A stretch of DNA of 64,000 nucleotides from Bradyrhizobium sp. BR 10289 (lineage in GTDB: Bacteria; Pseudomonadota; Alphaproteobacteria; Rhizobiales; Xanthobacteraceae), in the NCBI RefSeq assembly GCF_019455385.1, contig NZ_JACOFR010000001.1, forward strand, positions 434,001 through 498,000, read 5' to 3'. The notes under the pieces were generated by a model that searched no databases, was not told where the DNA came from, and saw nothing but the letters and a program-made list of their open reading frames with translations. Each line of letters starts with the position of its first letter. Within the stretch, counting starts at the first letter, position 1. Shown here piece by piece: positions 1-7,653 of this stretch. Made by a program: the position numbers and the translations under genes.

Positions 1-54
1 GCCATGAAGAACGTGGTCGAGCAGTTCCGCGAACAGGTCCAGAATCTGGAGTGA
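1..54 (+). CDS. YicC-family protein, 3' end only
   Basis: The first 18 codons of the window are open and end in TGA three bases before the gmk start codon. The encoded tail (…KNVVEQFREQVQNLE) looks like the conserved C-terminus of YicC/YloC-type endoribonuclease-associated proteins. That gene commonly sits directly upstream of gmk in Proteobacteria, which fits here. The rest of the gene lies outside the window, so the assignment rests on this short tail plus context. Confidence 0.7.
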   Translation, partial: AMKNVVEQFREQVQNLE

Positions 55-57
55 TCG

Positions 58-714
58 ATGACGACGGGCGGTCACACTGACGGTGTCGAGCGGCGCGGAT
101 TGATGTTCGTGCTGTCCTCGCCCTCGGGCGCGGGCAAGACGACGCTGTCGCGCATGCTGATCGACCGCATGCCGGGCCTGCGGATGTCGGTCTCCGCCAC
201 CACGCGTTCGATGCGGCCGGGCGAGGTCGACGGCCGCGACTATCTGTTCGTCGATAAGCCCAGGTTCGACGCGATGGTGAAGGGCGACGAACTGCTGGAA
301 TGGGCGACCGTGTTCGACAACAGCTACGGCACGCCGCGCGCGCCCGTCGAGGCTGCGCTGTCGGCCGGGCAGGACGTACTGTTCGACATCGACTGGCAGG
401 GCACCCAGCAGCTGCGCGAGAAAGCGCGCGCCGACGTCGTCAGCGTCTTCATCCTGCCGCCGTCGGCGGCCGATCTCGAGAAGCGGCTGCATTCGCGCGC
501 GCAGGATTCCGACGAGGTGATCCGCAAGCGCATGAGCCGCGCCAGCCACGAGATGAGCCACTGGGCCGAGTACGACTACATCGTGATCAACCACGATGTG
601 GACGAAGCCTTCGCCGAAGTGCAGTCGATCCTGAAGGCCGAGCGTCTCAAGCGCGAGCGGCGGATTGGGCTCGTGGGCTTCGTGCGAGGTCTACAAGGAC
701 AGCTTCAGGGTTAA
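58..714 (+). CDS. gmk: Guanylate kinase
   Basis: This cytosolic enzyme phosphorylates GMP to GDP with ATP and is essential for guanine nucleotide supply. The 218-residue length is normal for bacterial Gmk. The P-loop SPSGAGKT lies at residues 21-28, followed by the GMP-binding segment with SATTRSMRPGEVDGRDY and the lid-region Arg residues (RKRMSRASHEM). The ATG follows the YicC stop by only three bases, so the two genes are probably co-transcribed. The last 68 bases overlap the 3' end of the convergent gene at 647-1915. Confidence 0.96.
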   Translation: MTTGGHTDGVERRGLMFVLSSPSGAGKTTLSRMLIDRMPGLRMSVSATTRSMRPGEVDGRDYLFVDKPRFDAMVKGDELLEWATVFDNSYGTPRAPVEAALSAGQDVLFDIDWQGTQQLREKARADVVSVFILPPSAADLEKRLHSRAQDSDEVIRKRMSRASHEMSHWAEYDYIVINHDVDEAFAEVQSILKAERLKRERRIGLVGFVRGLQGQLQG

Positions 715-1915
715 GCTCGGACTGCGACAGCCGCGGCCCTTGCTGGGCCAGCTTTTCCAGCATCGCCGTGACGACGTCGATGTCGACGGCGTCCTCGCTC
801 TCCACGTCTTTCTCGCGATCGTCTTCGTCGTGCCCGGCGGACGCGTCTTCGACAAATTCCTCGTCGTGAGCATCATTGGCCGCGAGCCGCGGTGCTGACG
901 TCTCGATCTCGAACTCGCCGTTGAAGATGTCGGCCTCGTCGAGGCCTTGGTCGAGATCTTGCTCAAGGTCATGCTCAAGGCCTTGCGCGGCCTCGAGGTG
1001 GGGGGAGCGGGACTGTGCCGCGATCCGGCCGATCTCGTCGCTGAACGCCGCGATGTGCGGGGCTTGTGGACGCGAGGCTTGTGGAAGCGAGTCTTGCGGA
1101 CGTACCGCGTCGAAGTCCACGGGCTGCGGCGGCTGCGCGCGCGGCGTCTCCGCCGGCGCGGCATTGAGCCAGGGCGCGCGGCTGTCGTCGAGATCCTGCG
1201 GGTCCCAATCGTCCCAATGTCCGCGGCGCTGGTCGCTTGTCTGGAGGCGGACGCGCCCGCCGGCGAAGCGATAGATGACGCTGGCGAGGAGGCCTGCGAG
1301 CGCCAGCGCGCCGCCGATCACGAGCAGCAGCATTTGCAGCGAGCCGTCCTGCTTGTCGGCGGGAGCTTCGGCCGCGGCGAGCGCCACGGGAGCTGCGGGC
1401 TTCGCCGGCTTCGCACTCGGCTGCGTAGCTGCCGCGACAGGTGCGGGCGCCGTGGTCGTTGCGGACGCATCAGGCCAGCGCGTGGCGACGGCGGGCTGCT
1501 GCGCATCGTTGTCCGCGTCCGTGCTCGACGGTTGCTGCGGGACCGGCGGCGCACTTGTCGCGGCCGGCGCCGGCGCGGTCACGTTCGGGGCGGTCTGCGG
1601 CGCGATGTATTCGGCGCGCGCATTCTGCACCGCGGACGGCGTCGTGGGATCTGTATTGCGCGCATCGGCTGTCGCCTGTGTCGCTTGCGGTGCCTTGGCG
1701 CCTTCGGCGCGCAGATACCAGCATTTCCGCTTGGTCGTGCGATCGAGACGATAGAACCAGTGCTGGCCCTGCGGCGCGGCGCCCTTTGGCGAGGCGAGAC
1801 AGTCGCTCGCCGTGCTGGCCGCGCTCGGCGCATTCTGCGACACGGCGGCCAGCGGCGCCCCGGCAATGATGCTGCCGACCAGCGCGGATATGAACTTTGC
1901 GGTGCGGTTGCCCAT
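647..1915 (-). CDS. Hypothetical membrane-anchored protein with Ala/Pro-rich region
   Basis: I do not recognise a family. I chose the ATG at 1915, giving 422 residues, because GGGAGACCAGG lies just upstream and translation from there opens with a signal peptide (Lys/Arg start, hydrophobic core ending …LAAVSQNA). A short N-terminal domain follows with Cys and Trp residues (HWFYRLD…KRKCWYLR). Next come a long Ala/Pro/Thr-rich linker, a single transmembrane helix near residues 195-215 (LLLVIGGALALAGLLASVIY), and an acidic, probably disordered cytoplasmic tail. The 3' end runs 68 bases into gmk on the opposite strand. Two longer in-frame starts exist but lack a signal peptide at the N-terminus. 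Confidence 0.75.
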   Translation of the reverse strand: MGNRTAKFISALVGSIIAGAPLAAVSQNAPSAASTASDCLASPKGAAPQGQHWFYRLDRTTKRKCWYLRAEGAKAPQATQATADARNTDPTTPSAVQNARAEYIAPQTAPNVTAPAPAATSAPPVPQQPSSTDADNDAQQPAVATRWPDASATTTAPAPVAAATQPSAKPAKPAAPVALAAAEAPADKQDGSLQMLLLVIGGALALAGLLASVIYRFAGGRVRLQTSDQRRGHWDDWDPQDLDDSRAPWLNAAPAETPRAQPPQPVDFDAVRPQDSLPQASRPQAPHIAAFSDEIGRIAAQSRSPHLEAAQGLEHDLEQDLDQGLDEADIFNGEFEIETSAPRLAANDAHDEEFVEDASAGHDEDDREKDVESEDAVDIDVVTAMLEKLAQQGPRLSQSELNPEAVLVDLARSPRAQSAARA

Positions 1916-2065
1916 CCTGGTCTCCCGGTTACGCATGACGCAACTCTTTACCGTCCCTTTGTCATCAAAGACTTGGGTGGCAATGAGCCGCAAATCCGGA
2001 GAGGATGTGGCCTGAATTGGGCCTGCCCGGCGTTCGTTCCGCCGTGAATCAGGCGATTTCCCGCG

Positions 2066-2572
2066 CTATTGCTTGGCCGAGGTCCATGTTCCGCCGCAGC
2101 CGTCGGAGCGGCGCCAGGTTCCGGACCCGCTGCGGCCCGAGAGGCGCCCGGCACCCGTGAAGGTCGTGCCATTGCCCGCGCCGGAGGTGTTGACCGTCCC
2201 GTTCGCGCTCACGCTGCCGGTGACGCCTTCGCCGATCACCCGGCCCGAGCTCACCACCACCGCGCCCGAGGTCGAGCCGCCGCAGCCGACGCTGGTGACG
2301 ATCCAGGCGCCGTCAAAACTTCCGCCGCCACCTCCGCTGCCGCTTCGCCGCGGCGAGGAGCGCTCCTCGGCGGCCGGCTTGCTCCGGCGGGCGGGCGCTG
2401 CGGGCTCGGCCGAGCGGTCTGGTGAGGAGCCTTGGCGCGAGCCGGACAGTGACTTCTCGTCATTGCCGATCGCGCCGCCGGCACTGCCGGACTGCGCGTG
2501 CGCGGATGACGAGGCGAGGGCGGCGGTAAGGAGGGCGGCGAGCGCACACGCGCGCGGGACGGCATGGAGCAT
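2066..2572 (-). CDS. Small secreted Gly/Ser-rich protein
   Basis: This 168-residue protein has a clear Sec signal peptide ending …ASSSAHAQ. A Ser/Arg/Pro-rich low-complexity linker follows, then a C-terminal domain of about 85 residues starting SFDGAWIVTSVGCGGS, with four Cys that could form disulfides in the periplasm. A GAW…GCGG…W pattern at the end resembles small secreted domains common in Bradyrhizobium, but no function is known to me. The ATG at 2572 has a GGGA eight bases upstream; a TTG two codons earlier is also possible. It lies 24 bp downstream of the caspase-like gene on the same strand, so the two may be co-transcribed. Confidence 0.75.
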   Translation of the reverse strand: MLHAVPRACALAALLTAALASSSAHAQSGSAGGAIGNDEKSLSGSRQGSSPDRSAEPAAPARRSKPAAEERSSPRRSGSGGGGGSFDGAWIVTSVGCGGSTSGAVVVSSGRVIGEGVTGSVSANGTVNTSGAGNGTTFTGAGRLSGRSGSGTWRRSDGCGGTWTSAKQ

Positions 2573-2596
2573 GAGCAAAATCCCAAATGAAAAATG

Positions 2597-3943
2597 TCAG
2601 CGGCCGGAGCCGTCGGCACAGACGGAGCCGATAATTCGGCAAGCTTTGCCAGCCTTGCCGCATTCGTCAAGCGCGGCGTCTCTTGCCCGCTGCACGTTGT
2701 CGCGTTGGACCAGTGACCAGGATTTGTCCGAGATCGCGAAGGCGCCGCAGCTCTTGCCATAGAAGGACAGCTCGATCGGGCACTTCGCGCCACCGCAATT
2801 GCCACGCGCATCCGCCACCGCCGCGCGCCGCGAGGCGTGATTCCATGAGATGCCCCATTTGCTGCTGTCGGGGCCGTAGACGATCGAGCCCCAGGGCCTC
2901 AGGTCCTCCATCTTGCGCATCCGGAGCAGCAGGCCTTCGGTGGCTTCCCCGGTCGGCGCCATCGAAATCCGCTGCTGGAGTTTCGTGATCGCGCGGGTCA
3001 GTCCATCAGACGTATCAGGATCGAAATTGAGCTCGTAGAGCCGTTCGTTGAGCTCGCTCAGCAGCGCGGCATCGCGCAAGGGGACGCGGTCGGGATCAGC
3101 GCGCAGGCGATCGGCCGGCAGCGGATCGGGCTGCATCGCCGCGACCTGCGGCGGCGCGGTTTGCGTTGGTGGCACGAAGTAGAAGGTGCCGTCGATCGGC
3201 GATGACGATACCCAGGGCTGCTGTGCGCCCGCGGTGGCGCGCTTCACCGCAAGACCGACCTGGTTGAAGGTCTGGAACACGTCGAGGCCGGCGGTGCGCA
3301 CCGTCGCGGCCAGCGCCTTGGTGTAGGGGCTGTGGCCGTCGCTGCCGTCCTGCGCGACATTGCCGGGCTGCGTCGCGTAAGAGATCAGCGTGCCCTCGGG
3401 CGCGCGCATCTGCGCAAGGCCGCCGTCGGAGGAGCGCAAGCCGCGCGAGCCAAACGGGTTGTTGCGGCAGGCATCGAGGATGACGAGGTTGAGCCGCGTG
3501 CCGGAACCCTGCATCTGCCGCAGCACGAGATTGACGTCGGTCATCTGGAAATCGACGTCGGCCTCGCGTGTCGGGTTGGCGCCAACAGGCACGAGATAGT
3601 TGGAGCCGGCGACCTGCACGCCATGGCCGGCATAATAGAACAGCGCGACATCTGCGCCCTGCACTTGCCGGCCAAAACTCTGCACCGCGATGTCCATCGC
3701 GGCCTTGTCGAGATCGAGCTGCGCGCGTCCGCCGACGAGCGTGAAGCCCAGCGCCCCAAGCGTCTCCGCCATCAGGCTCGCGTCCTTCGAGGGATTGTCG
3801 AGCGGCGTGATGTTCCTGTAGGCGGAGTTGCCGACCACGAGCGCAATGCGCTTCTCGGCCGAGGCCGGTGCGATAGCGGTGACAAGCAAGGCTGCGACCA
3901 GCGTCGCCAGCCCCAAGACGCGATTGAAAATACTCGCGCGCAT
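2597..3943 (-). CDS. Caspase-fold (C14) protein with C-terminal DUF4189 domain
   Basis: The 448-residue protein begins with a signal peptide (…AIAPASA|EKRIALVVGNSAY). A caspase p20-like domain follows at about residues 31-240. The His-Cys dyad is visible as YYAGHG (His near 107) and VILDACRNNPF (Cys near 159), matching the peptidase C14/metacaspase-like family. The last hundred residues match DUF4189, a Cys-containing secreted domain (WGSIVYG…AVADARGNCG…CGAFAIS). The signal peptide predicts a periplasmic location, unlike eukaryotic metacaspases. The substrate is unknown. The ATG at 3943 was chosen over a TTG one codon upstream. The secreted protein at 2066-2572 follows directly. Confidence 0.87.
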   Translation of the reverse strand: MRASIFNRVLGLATLVAALLVTAIAPASAEKRIALVVGNSAYRNITPLDNPSKDASLMAETLGALGFTLVGGRAQLDLDKAAMDIAVQSFGRQVQGADVALFYYAGHGVQVAGSNYLVPVGANPTREADVDFQMTDVNLVLRQMQGSGTRLNLVILDACRNNPFGSRGLRSSDGGLAQMRAPEGTLISYATQPGNVAQDGSDGHSPYTKALAATVRTAGLDVFQTFNQVGLAVKRATAGAQQPWVSSSPIDGTFYFVPPTQTAPPQVAAMQPDPLPADRLRADPDRVPLRDAALLSELNERLYELNFDPDTSDGLTRAITKLQQRISMAPTGEATEGLLLRMRKMEDLRPWGSIVYGPDSSKWGISWNHASRRAAVADARGNCGGAKCPIELSFYGKSCGAFAISDKSWSLVQRDNVQRARDAALDECGKAGKACRIIGSVCADGSGR

Positions 3944-4020
3944 CAAAATTCCCCAAAATAATGCCGTCAGTCTAACAGTTGCGTGCGTTGGGGAAAAGCG
4001 GTGCGGCAGCCCTCGGGGGC

Positions 4021-4060
4021 GTCATTGGACGGCCGTGACAAGGCCGGTCATGACGGCGCG
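4021..4060. repeat. Degenerate palindromic intergenic repeat
   Basis: The 156-bp gap between the caspase-like gene and the hydrolase contains GGACGGCCGTGACAAGGCC followed by GGTCATGACGG. This imperfect palindrome resembles the short GGCCGGGACAAGCCCGGCC-type elements scattered between Bradyrhizobium genes. It reads as a decayed copy; the function is unknown. Confidence 0.4.
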
Positions 4061-4099
4061 GAATTTAAGGCGGCCATAGCAAGTCGCGGCGTGATGCCA

Positions 4100-5146
4100 T
4101 CAGAGCTGTTTGCTTCGGAGCCAGATCCTGATGGCCGCGATGAGTTCCGTCTTGCGTTCCAGCGGCAGCCAATGCCCGGCGGGCAGACTTGTCACGGTCA
4201 GGTCCGGGCAGGCCGCGCGCATCGGCTCACCTTGCCGATTTCCGGTGATGCTGCAGATCTGATCGAAGTCGCCGTTGACGAACAGCACCGGCTGCGACAG
4301 GCGGCCGCCATCGGGCGCCTTGCGAGCGTAGGCGATGTTGGCGTCGTCGTTCAGGTACCATGCGCAGGATGGACGGAAGCCGTGAGCCTCGAACGAGCGC
4401 ACCAGCACGTCGAAATCGGCCGGCGGCGAGAGCGCCGGATCAGGCTCCGTCGGCGGGGCGCGATGCGCGGCGCCAAAGCGGCCGCCGTTGCGCGTGAACA
4501 TCGCATTCGGCGAAACCTTGCCGATGCCGGCGGGGTTGCCTGGTCGAAAGATCGACGCCAGCGATGCTGCGAGGTCCGCATCGAGGTCGGCGACCGCCTC
4601 TTCGAAGTGCGTCGTGTAGTAGCGGTAGTAGTCCCATTGACCATCCGGATATTGGTCAGCCGGATAGATCGTCCGGTCGACCAGCGGGACGATGGTGCGC
4701 AGGGCGTGCCCGTCGGGTTGATACGCAAGCGAAGTCAGCACGACGCCACGGCTGCGCCCGGGCTGATGCGCGACCAGCTCACCGACCACGACGCAGCCCC
4801 AGTCGTGGCCAACCCAGATCGCAGGCTTGCCGCCGAGGTGGTCATGGAGTTCGGCCATGTCCGTCACGACTTCCTCGATAGCGTAGGCGTCATTGGCCGC
4901 GGGCGCGGAAGAGCCGCCGAAGCCGCGCAGATCGGGAGCCACGCAGTGCCAGCCATCGGCGGCGAACGCATCCATCTGAGCGCGCCACATCAAGCCGATG
5001 CTTGGCCAGCCGTGGAGGAAGATCATCAACGGTCCGTCGGCCGGCCCGCATGCGAGGTAGTGCGTTGTATGACGATGCGAGCTGAAAAGGCGTGGGTTGA
5101 GCGTCGGCCGCGCTCCAGAACCGATCGGTTCAAACGGGTCCGTCAT
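4100..5146 (-). CDS. Alpha/beta hydrolase, epoxide-hydrolase type
   Basis: The 348-residue protein has the alpha/beta-hydrolase landmarks in order: oxyanion-hole HGWP at residues 45-48, nucleophile elbow VGHDWG with Asp at about 115, an acid candidate in VNGDFDQI, and a C-terminal catalytic His in AGHWLPLER. Asp rather than Ser in the elbow points to epoxide hydrolases or haloalkane dehalogenases, and the HGWP motif favours epoxide hydrolase. It lacks a signal peptide and is probably cytosolic. The substrate cannot be told. No co-transcribed partner is evident. Confidence 0.85.
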   Translation of the reverse strand: MTDPFEPIGSGARPTLNPRLFSSHRHTTHYLACGPADGPLMIFLHGWPSIGLMWRAQMDAFAADGWHCVAPDLRGFGGSSAPAANDAYAIEEVVTDMAELHDHLGGKPAIWVGHDWGCVVVGELVAHQPGRSRGVVLTSLAYQPDGHALRTIVPLVDRTIYPADQYPDGQWDYYRYYTTHFEEAVADLDADLAASLASIFRPGNPAGIGKVSPNAMFTRNGGRFGAAHRAPPTEPDPALSPPADFDVLVRSFEAHGFRPSCAWYLNDDANIAYARKAPDGGRLSQPVLFVNGDFDQICSITGNRQGEPMRAACPDLTVTSLPAGHWLPLERKTELIAAIRIWLRSKQL

Positions 5147-5225
5147 GGTCGAACGCTCCGGTCGAGTTCAGGTGGTTCATCGAACACTCAATCGAGTGTT
5201 TCGTGGAGGCCTTGACCGCTATGGG

Positions 5226-5471
5226 TTACTTCCATGTCCGCGCCAGCGTCAGTGCCAGACATCCCAGCGCTGCGCTGATGAGACAGACCATCGCGTAGGA
5301 CTGTGCGAACACGCCGGTCTGGATGAAGACCTGGCAAGCGATGGCGAAGCAGATCGCGGCCAGCAGCAGGCAGGCGCTGCCAACGGCGATGGAGAGATAG
5401 CGGATCGCGGTAGCGACCGGGCTTGCTGATGATCTTGCCGATGATCTTGCGGGCGATGTGGGATTGTTCAT
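5226..5471 (-). CDS. Small two-helix membrane protein
   Basis: From the ATG at 5471 the protein is 81 residues long: a Ser/Ala/Pro-rich N-terminus, then two hydrophobic segments (about 27-48 and 53-73) ending in a basic TRTWK. It resembles small inner-membrane proteins of unknown role in rhizobia. I do not recognise a family. An upstream in-frame start at 5486 would add five residues. Confidence 0.6.
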   Translation of the reverse strand: MNNPTSPARSSARSSASPVATAIRYLSIAVGSACLLLAAICFAIACQVFIQTGVFAQSYAMVCLISAALGCLALTLARTWK

Positions 5472-5525
5472 GCAGCGTCCCAACAATGCGGCTGGCGGTG
5501 CGTTTCGCCGGCGCGCGCGAGACGA

Positions 5526-5702
5526 TCAGTCACGCGCGCAGCAATCGACCAAAGCACGCCAGATGCGCTGGACTTCGATCGTCCTCTCGAATTCGAGGAC
5601 GTGGTTTTCGCTTCCACGGGAAGAGGTGGCTTCAGGGCGGGGCTCACGCGGCGCGATCCAGCGTTCCGAGATGGGATCGTACCACTTGCCGAGAGTGATC
5701 AA
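5526..5702 (-). CDS. Small hypothetical protein (58 aa, TTG start)
   Basis: Reading the minus strand gives 58 uninterrupted codons beginning with TTG at 5702. A strong AGGAG Shine-Dalgarno sits eight bases upstream, and the codons are mostly G/C-ending as in the neighbouring genes. The peptide starts with a hydrophobic turn and a KWYDPISERW segment, has a Pro/Arg-rich middle and ends in a charged helix (EFERTIEVQRIWRALVDCC). It is soluble and of unknown function. It fills what would otherwise be a 360-bp gap. A plus-strand frame overlaps it but has no comparable ribosome-binding site. Confidence 0.5.
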   Translation of the reverse strand: MITLGKWYDPISERWIAPREPRPEATSSRGSENHVLEFERTIEVQRIWRALVDCCARD

Positions 5703-5834
5703 GCGCGTGTCTCCTCTGTCGATCCCCCGCCGGTTGTCGTCTAACCCATGCGTCTGTTGCCAGTGACTTCACGAGGGACAAACGCGCACACGCCGCGCGT
5801 CGTTCCAATGCCGGATATGACGTGATCGTGCACG

Positions 5835-6050
5835 TCAGCGAAACCGCCGCGTCACCATCGCCAGCATGAACACCGGCTCGCTGCCGTCGTAGACGCCGAG
5901 CGTCCAGCTATCGCCGGGGCGGAGCGCGTGCTCGACGTCGCGCGAGAGCCGAACCGCTTCGCGCCAGGCCGCCTCGTCGCTGGCCAGCGTTTCGCCTGTT
6001 GTGTCGGTGTAGGGCTGTTGCCCCTCGAAGTGAAAAAAATACCGCGGCAT
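5835..6050 (-). CDS. DUF6894-type small protein
   Basis: This 71-residue protein opens with MPRYFFHFEG and contains DTTGETLASDEAAWREAVRL. That matches the short DUF6894 family (MPRYFFH…DxxGxExxDDEAAWxEA) abundant in Bradyrhizobium and Methylobacterium. The role of the family is unknown. The start at 6050 was chosen because it gives the family's canonical N-terminus; an ATG three codons earlier is in frame. Confidence 0.85.
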   Translation of the reverse strand: MPRYFFHFEGQQPYTDTTGETLASDEAAWREAVRLSRDVEHALRPGDSWTLGVYDGSEPVFMLAMVTRRFR

Positions 6051-6095
6051 GCCGGGCAATGCGGCGTGCCGGAATATGTTCCGCGCGGAACGCGG

Positions 6096-6815
6096 CTAGC
6101 CGTCAGCCGATGCGGTCCCGCGTAGCACCTCACCAAAATGTCTCGTCACCGCTTCGTTGCAACCGCAGGCCCGAGCCTGGAGCGCCGGCGCGTCGAGGAT
6201 TAGGATGGCGCCGCGGCGGGTTGCCAGGATCCGCCTTGCCTTGAACATCTGGATGACGCGGCTGGCATAGCTGCGGGAGACGCCGAGCATGCCGGCGAGC
6301 TGTTCGTGGGTGAGGGGAATCTCGGCCTCGCCGATATGCTCGTGCGCGGACATGATCCATTTGGCGGCGCGCTGCTCGATCGAATGCGCGGCGTTGCAGG
6401 CGGCACTCTGAAGCAGCTGTGCGAACTGGCCATCGGCATAGCGCGACAGCACGTCGGAAAGCGCTGCCGACCTTTGCTGCGCCTGCTCGAGCGCGCGCTG
6501 CGGCAGCCGGAGAAGCGTGCCGCCGAGTTTGACGACGACGCGCGAATAGGCGAGCTGGGGGCTGCGCCCGCCGGCTATGCCCACCGCGCCTTCGCGACCG
6601 ATCAGCAGGCTTTCGACTTCGCGGTCATCCTCGACCGGCACGGCGTACGACACCAGCGCCGGACCGCAGGGAAAATGCACCGCCGTGACGGTGTCGCCGG
6701 CGTGATGCAGGACGTGACCGGCGGCCATGTCGACCGGCTGGAGATGCGGCGCGAGCAGCTCGAAATCGTGACGGCTGAGCAGTTGAAGGAGGTCGTTCTG
6801 GGGCCGGCCGGTCAC
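6096..6815 (-). CDS. Crp/Fnr-family transcriptional regulator
   Basis: Read from a GTG at 6815 the protein is 239 residues, typical for the family. An N-terminal cyclic-nucleotide-type beta-barrel (about 10-130) is followed by a dimerisation helix. The C-terminal winged helix-turn-helix includes EIPLTHEQLAGMLGVSRSYASRVIQMF, whose recognition helix (SRSYASR) departs from the E-SR pattern of canonical Fnr/FixK proteins. No N-terminal Cys cluster for an Fe-S sensor is present, so the effector is unknown. A longer frame reaches 6974, but the extra residues do not look conserved. No obvious operon partner exists. Confidence 0.85.
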   Translation of the reverse strand: MTGRPQNDLLQLLSRHDFELLAPHLQPVDMAAGHVLHHAGDTVTAVHFPCGPALVSYAVPVEDDREVESLLIGREGAVGIAGGRSPQLAYSRVVVKLGGTLLRLPQRALEQAQQRSAALSDVLSRYADGQFAQLLQSAACNAAHSIEQRAAKWIMSAHEHIGEAEIPLTHEQLAGMLGVSRSYASRVIQMFKARRILATRRGAILILDAPALQARACGCNEAVTRHFGEVLRGTASADG

Positions 6816-7128
6816 TTGTTTTCTCTGGCCGGGAATCGGCACCGGCCAGAAGCCTACGTTTCCGCAGCGGAACCGACCGTTCCAAAGTGTACACAAGGCC
6901 TTTCCGGGCGTTGAAAATTGGACGGCGGGAGTGCGGAAATTCGGAAGGCGCGAGGCCGCGCGAACTGCCCTCAATGCCGTCAGCTCTGTTCAGGAGTGAA
7001 CACAACGTGCGGGCGGATCGGCGTAGCCTCAGGTTGCAAAGCGCCGTACCCCGTGCGCGTTTGCCCGACGACCGCCGGCCCCTATCTCTCATACGCCGCC
7101 GGGCCGGCGGGTCCGAGGGCATCGCCCA

Positions 7129-7359
7129 TTACCCGAAGCGCGATTTCTGTGACTGAAGGCTTGTGCTCGCATGCGCGCGCCAGGCCTCGATCGCCTTGTT
7201 GGCGAGCATCAGCTGCCGGCGCTCGCCGCGCCTGAGCTGCGCTTCGATGGCGTCGAGGAGAAAGTTCGCGGTCTCGTCGGGAGGGCCGAGCTCGCCGGTT
7301 TGCTCCAGATAGCTCCAGGCAATGAAGAATGCGCTCTCGACGGTGCTGCGAATGGACAT
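7129..7359 (-). CDS. Small hypothetical protein (76 aa)
   Basis: The protein has a helical N-terminus (MSIRSTVESAFFIAWSYLEQTGEL), then DETANFLLDAIEAQLRRGERRQLMLANKAIEAWRA, an amphipathic helical region. The composition is that of a soluble helical protein. Codon usage matches the neighbours. I recall similar short proteins in Bradyrhizobium genomes but no function. It stands alone, about 310 bp from the Crp/Fnr gene. Confidence 0.65.
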   Translation of the reverse strand: MSIRSTVESAFFIAWSYLEQTGELGPPDETANFLLDAIEAQLRRGERRQLMLANKAIEAWRAHASTSLQSQKSRFG

Positions 7360-7428
7360 GCGCTGCCAACGCAGGCCACGCTTCGGCGTTCCGTGCAGGG
7401 ATGAAGTGGCGCGACCGTGGAGGCGGCG

Positions 7429-7529
7429 CTACTTCAGTGAGGTGTTGATCGAGCCGACTTGACCTTCAGCGTCGAGCCGGGATTGTTGACCACGGCGATG
7501 ATCGCGAGCGCGATGCCGGCTGCGATCAG
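7429..7529 (-). pseudogene. Remnant of a Flp/Fap-type IVb pilin gene
   Basis: The minus strand encodes LIAAGIALAIIAVVNNPGSTLKVK, the hallmark hydrophobic core of Flp-type pilins (usual form …EYGLIAAGI…). After KVK the frame is wrong, but shifting by one base gives GSINTSLK followed by TAG, the usual end of these pilins. A single-base deletion after codon AAG therefore explains the break. Upstream of LIAAG the usual E-Y-G processing/assembly segment and leader are missing, so the 5' half is lost or scrambled. No other tad/flp pilus gene is nearby. Confidence 0.65.
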
Positions 7530-7653
7530 GCGCTGGCGAGAACCATCGTCCGCGGGATGCCGGTTCCTCTATGCGGAACCGGGCCTTGCGCCAATTCCGA
7601 GTCGATTGCGCGAGCGAATGCGCGGCGGCGACGGAGGCGGGCCGCCGTGCGCT

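Noticed and set aside
947..2047. 366-codon plus-strand frame opposite the hypothetical membrane protein
   Set aside because: Arg/Gly-rich shadow; the minus-strand product has a signal peptide, a transmembrane helix and a proper ribosome-binding site.
5458..5766. 102-codon plus-strand frame in the gap after the small membrane protein
   Set aside because: No convincing ribosome-binding site and poor codon bias; the minus-strand 58-codon frame fits better.
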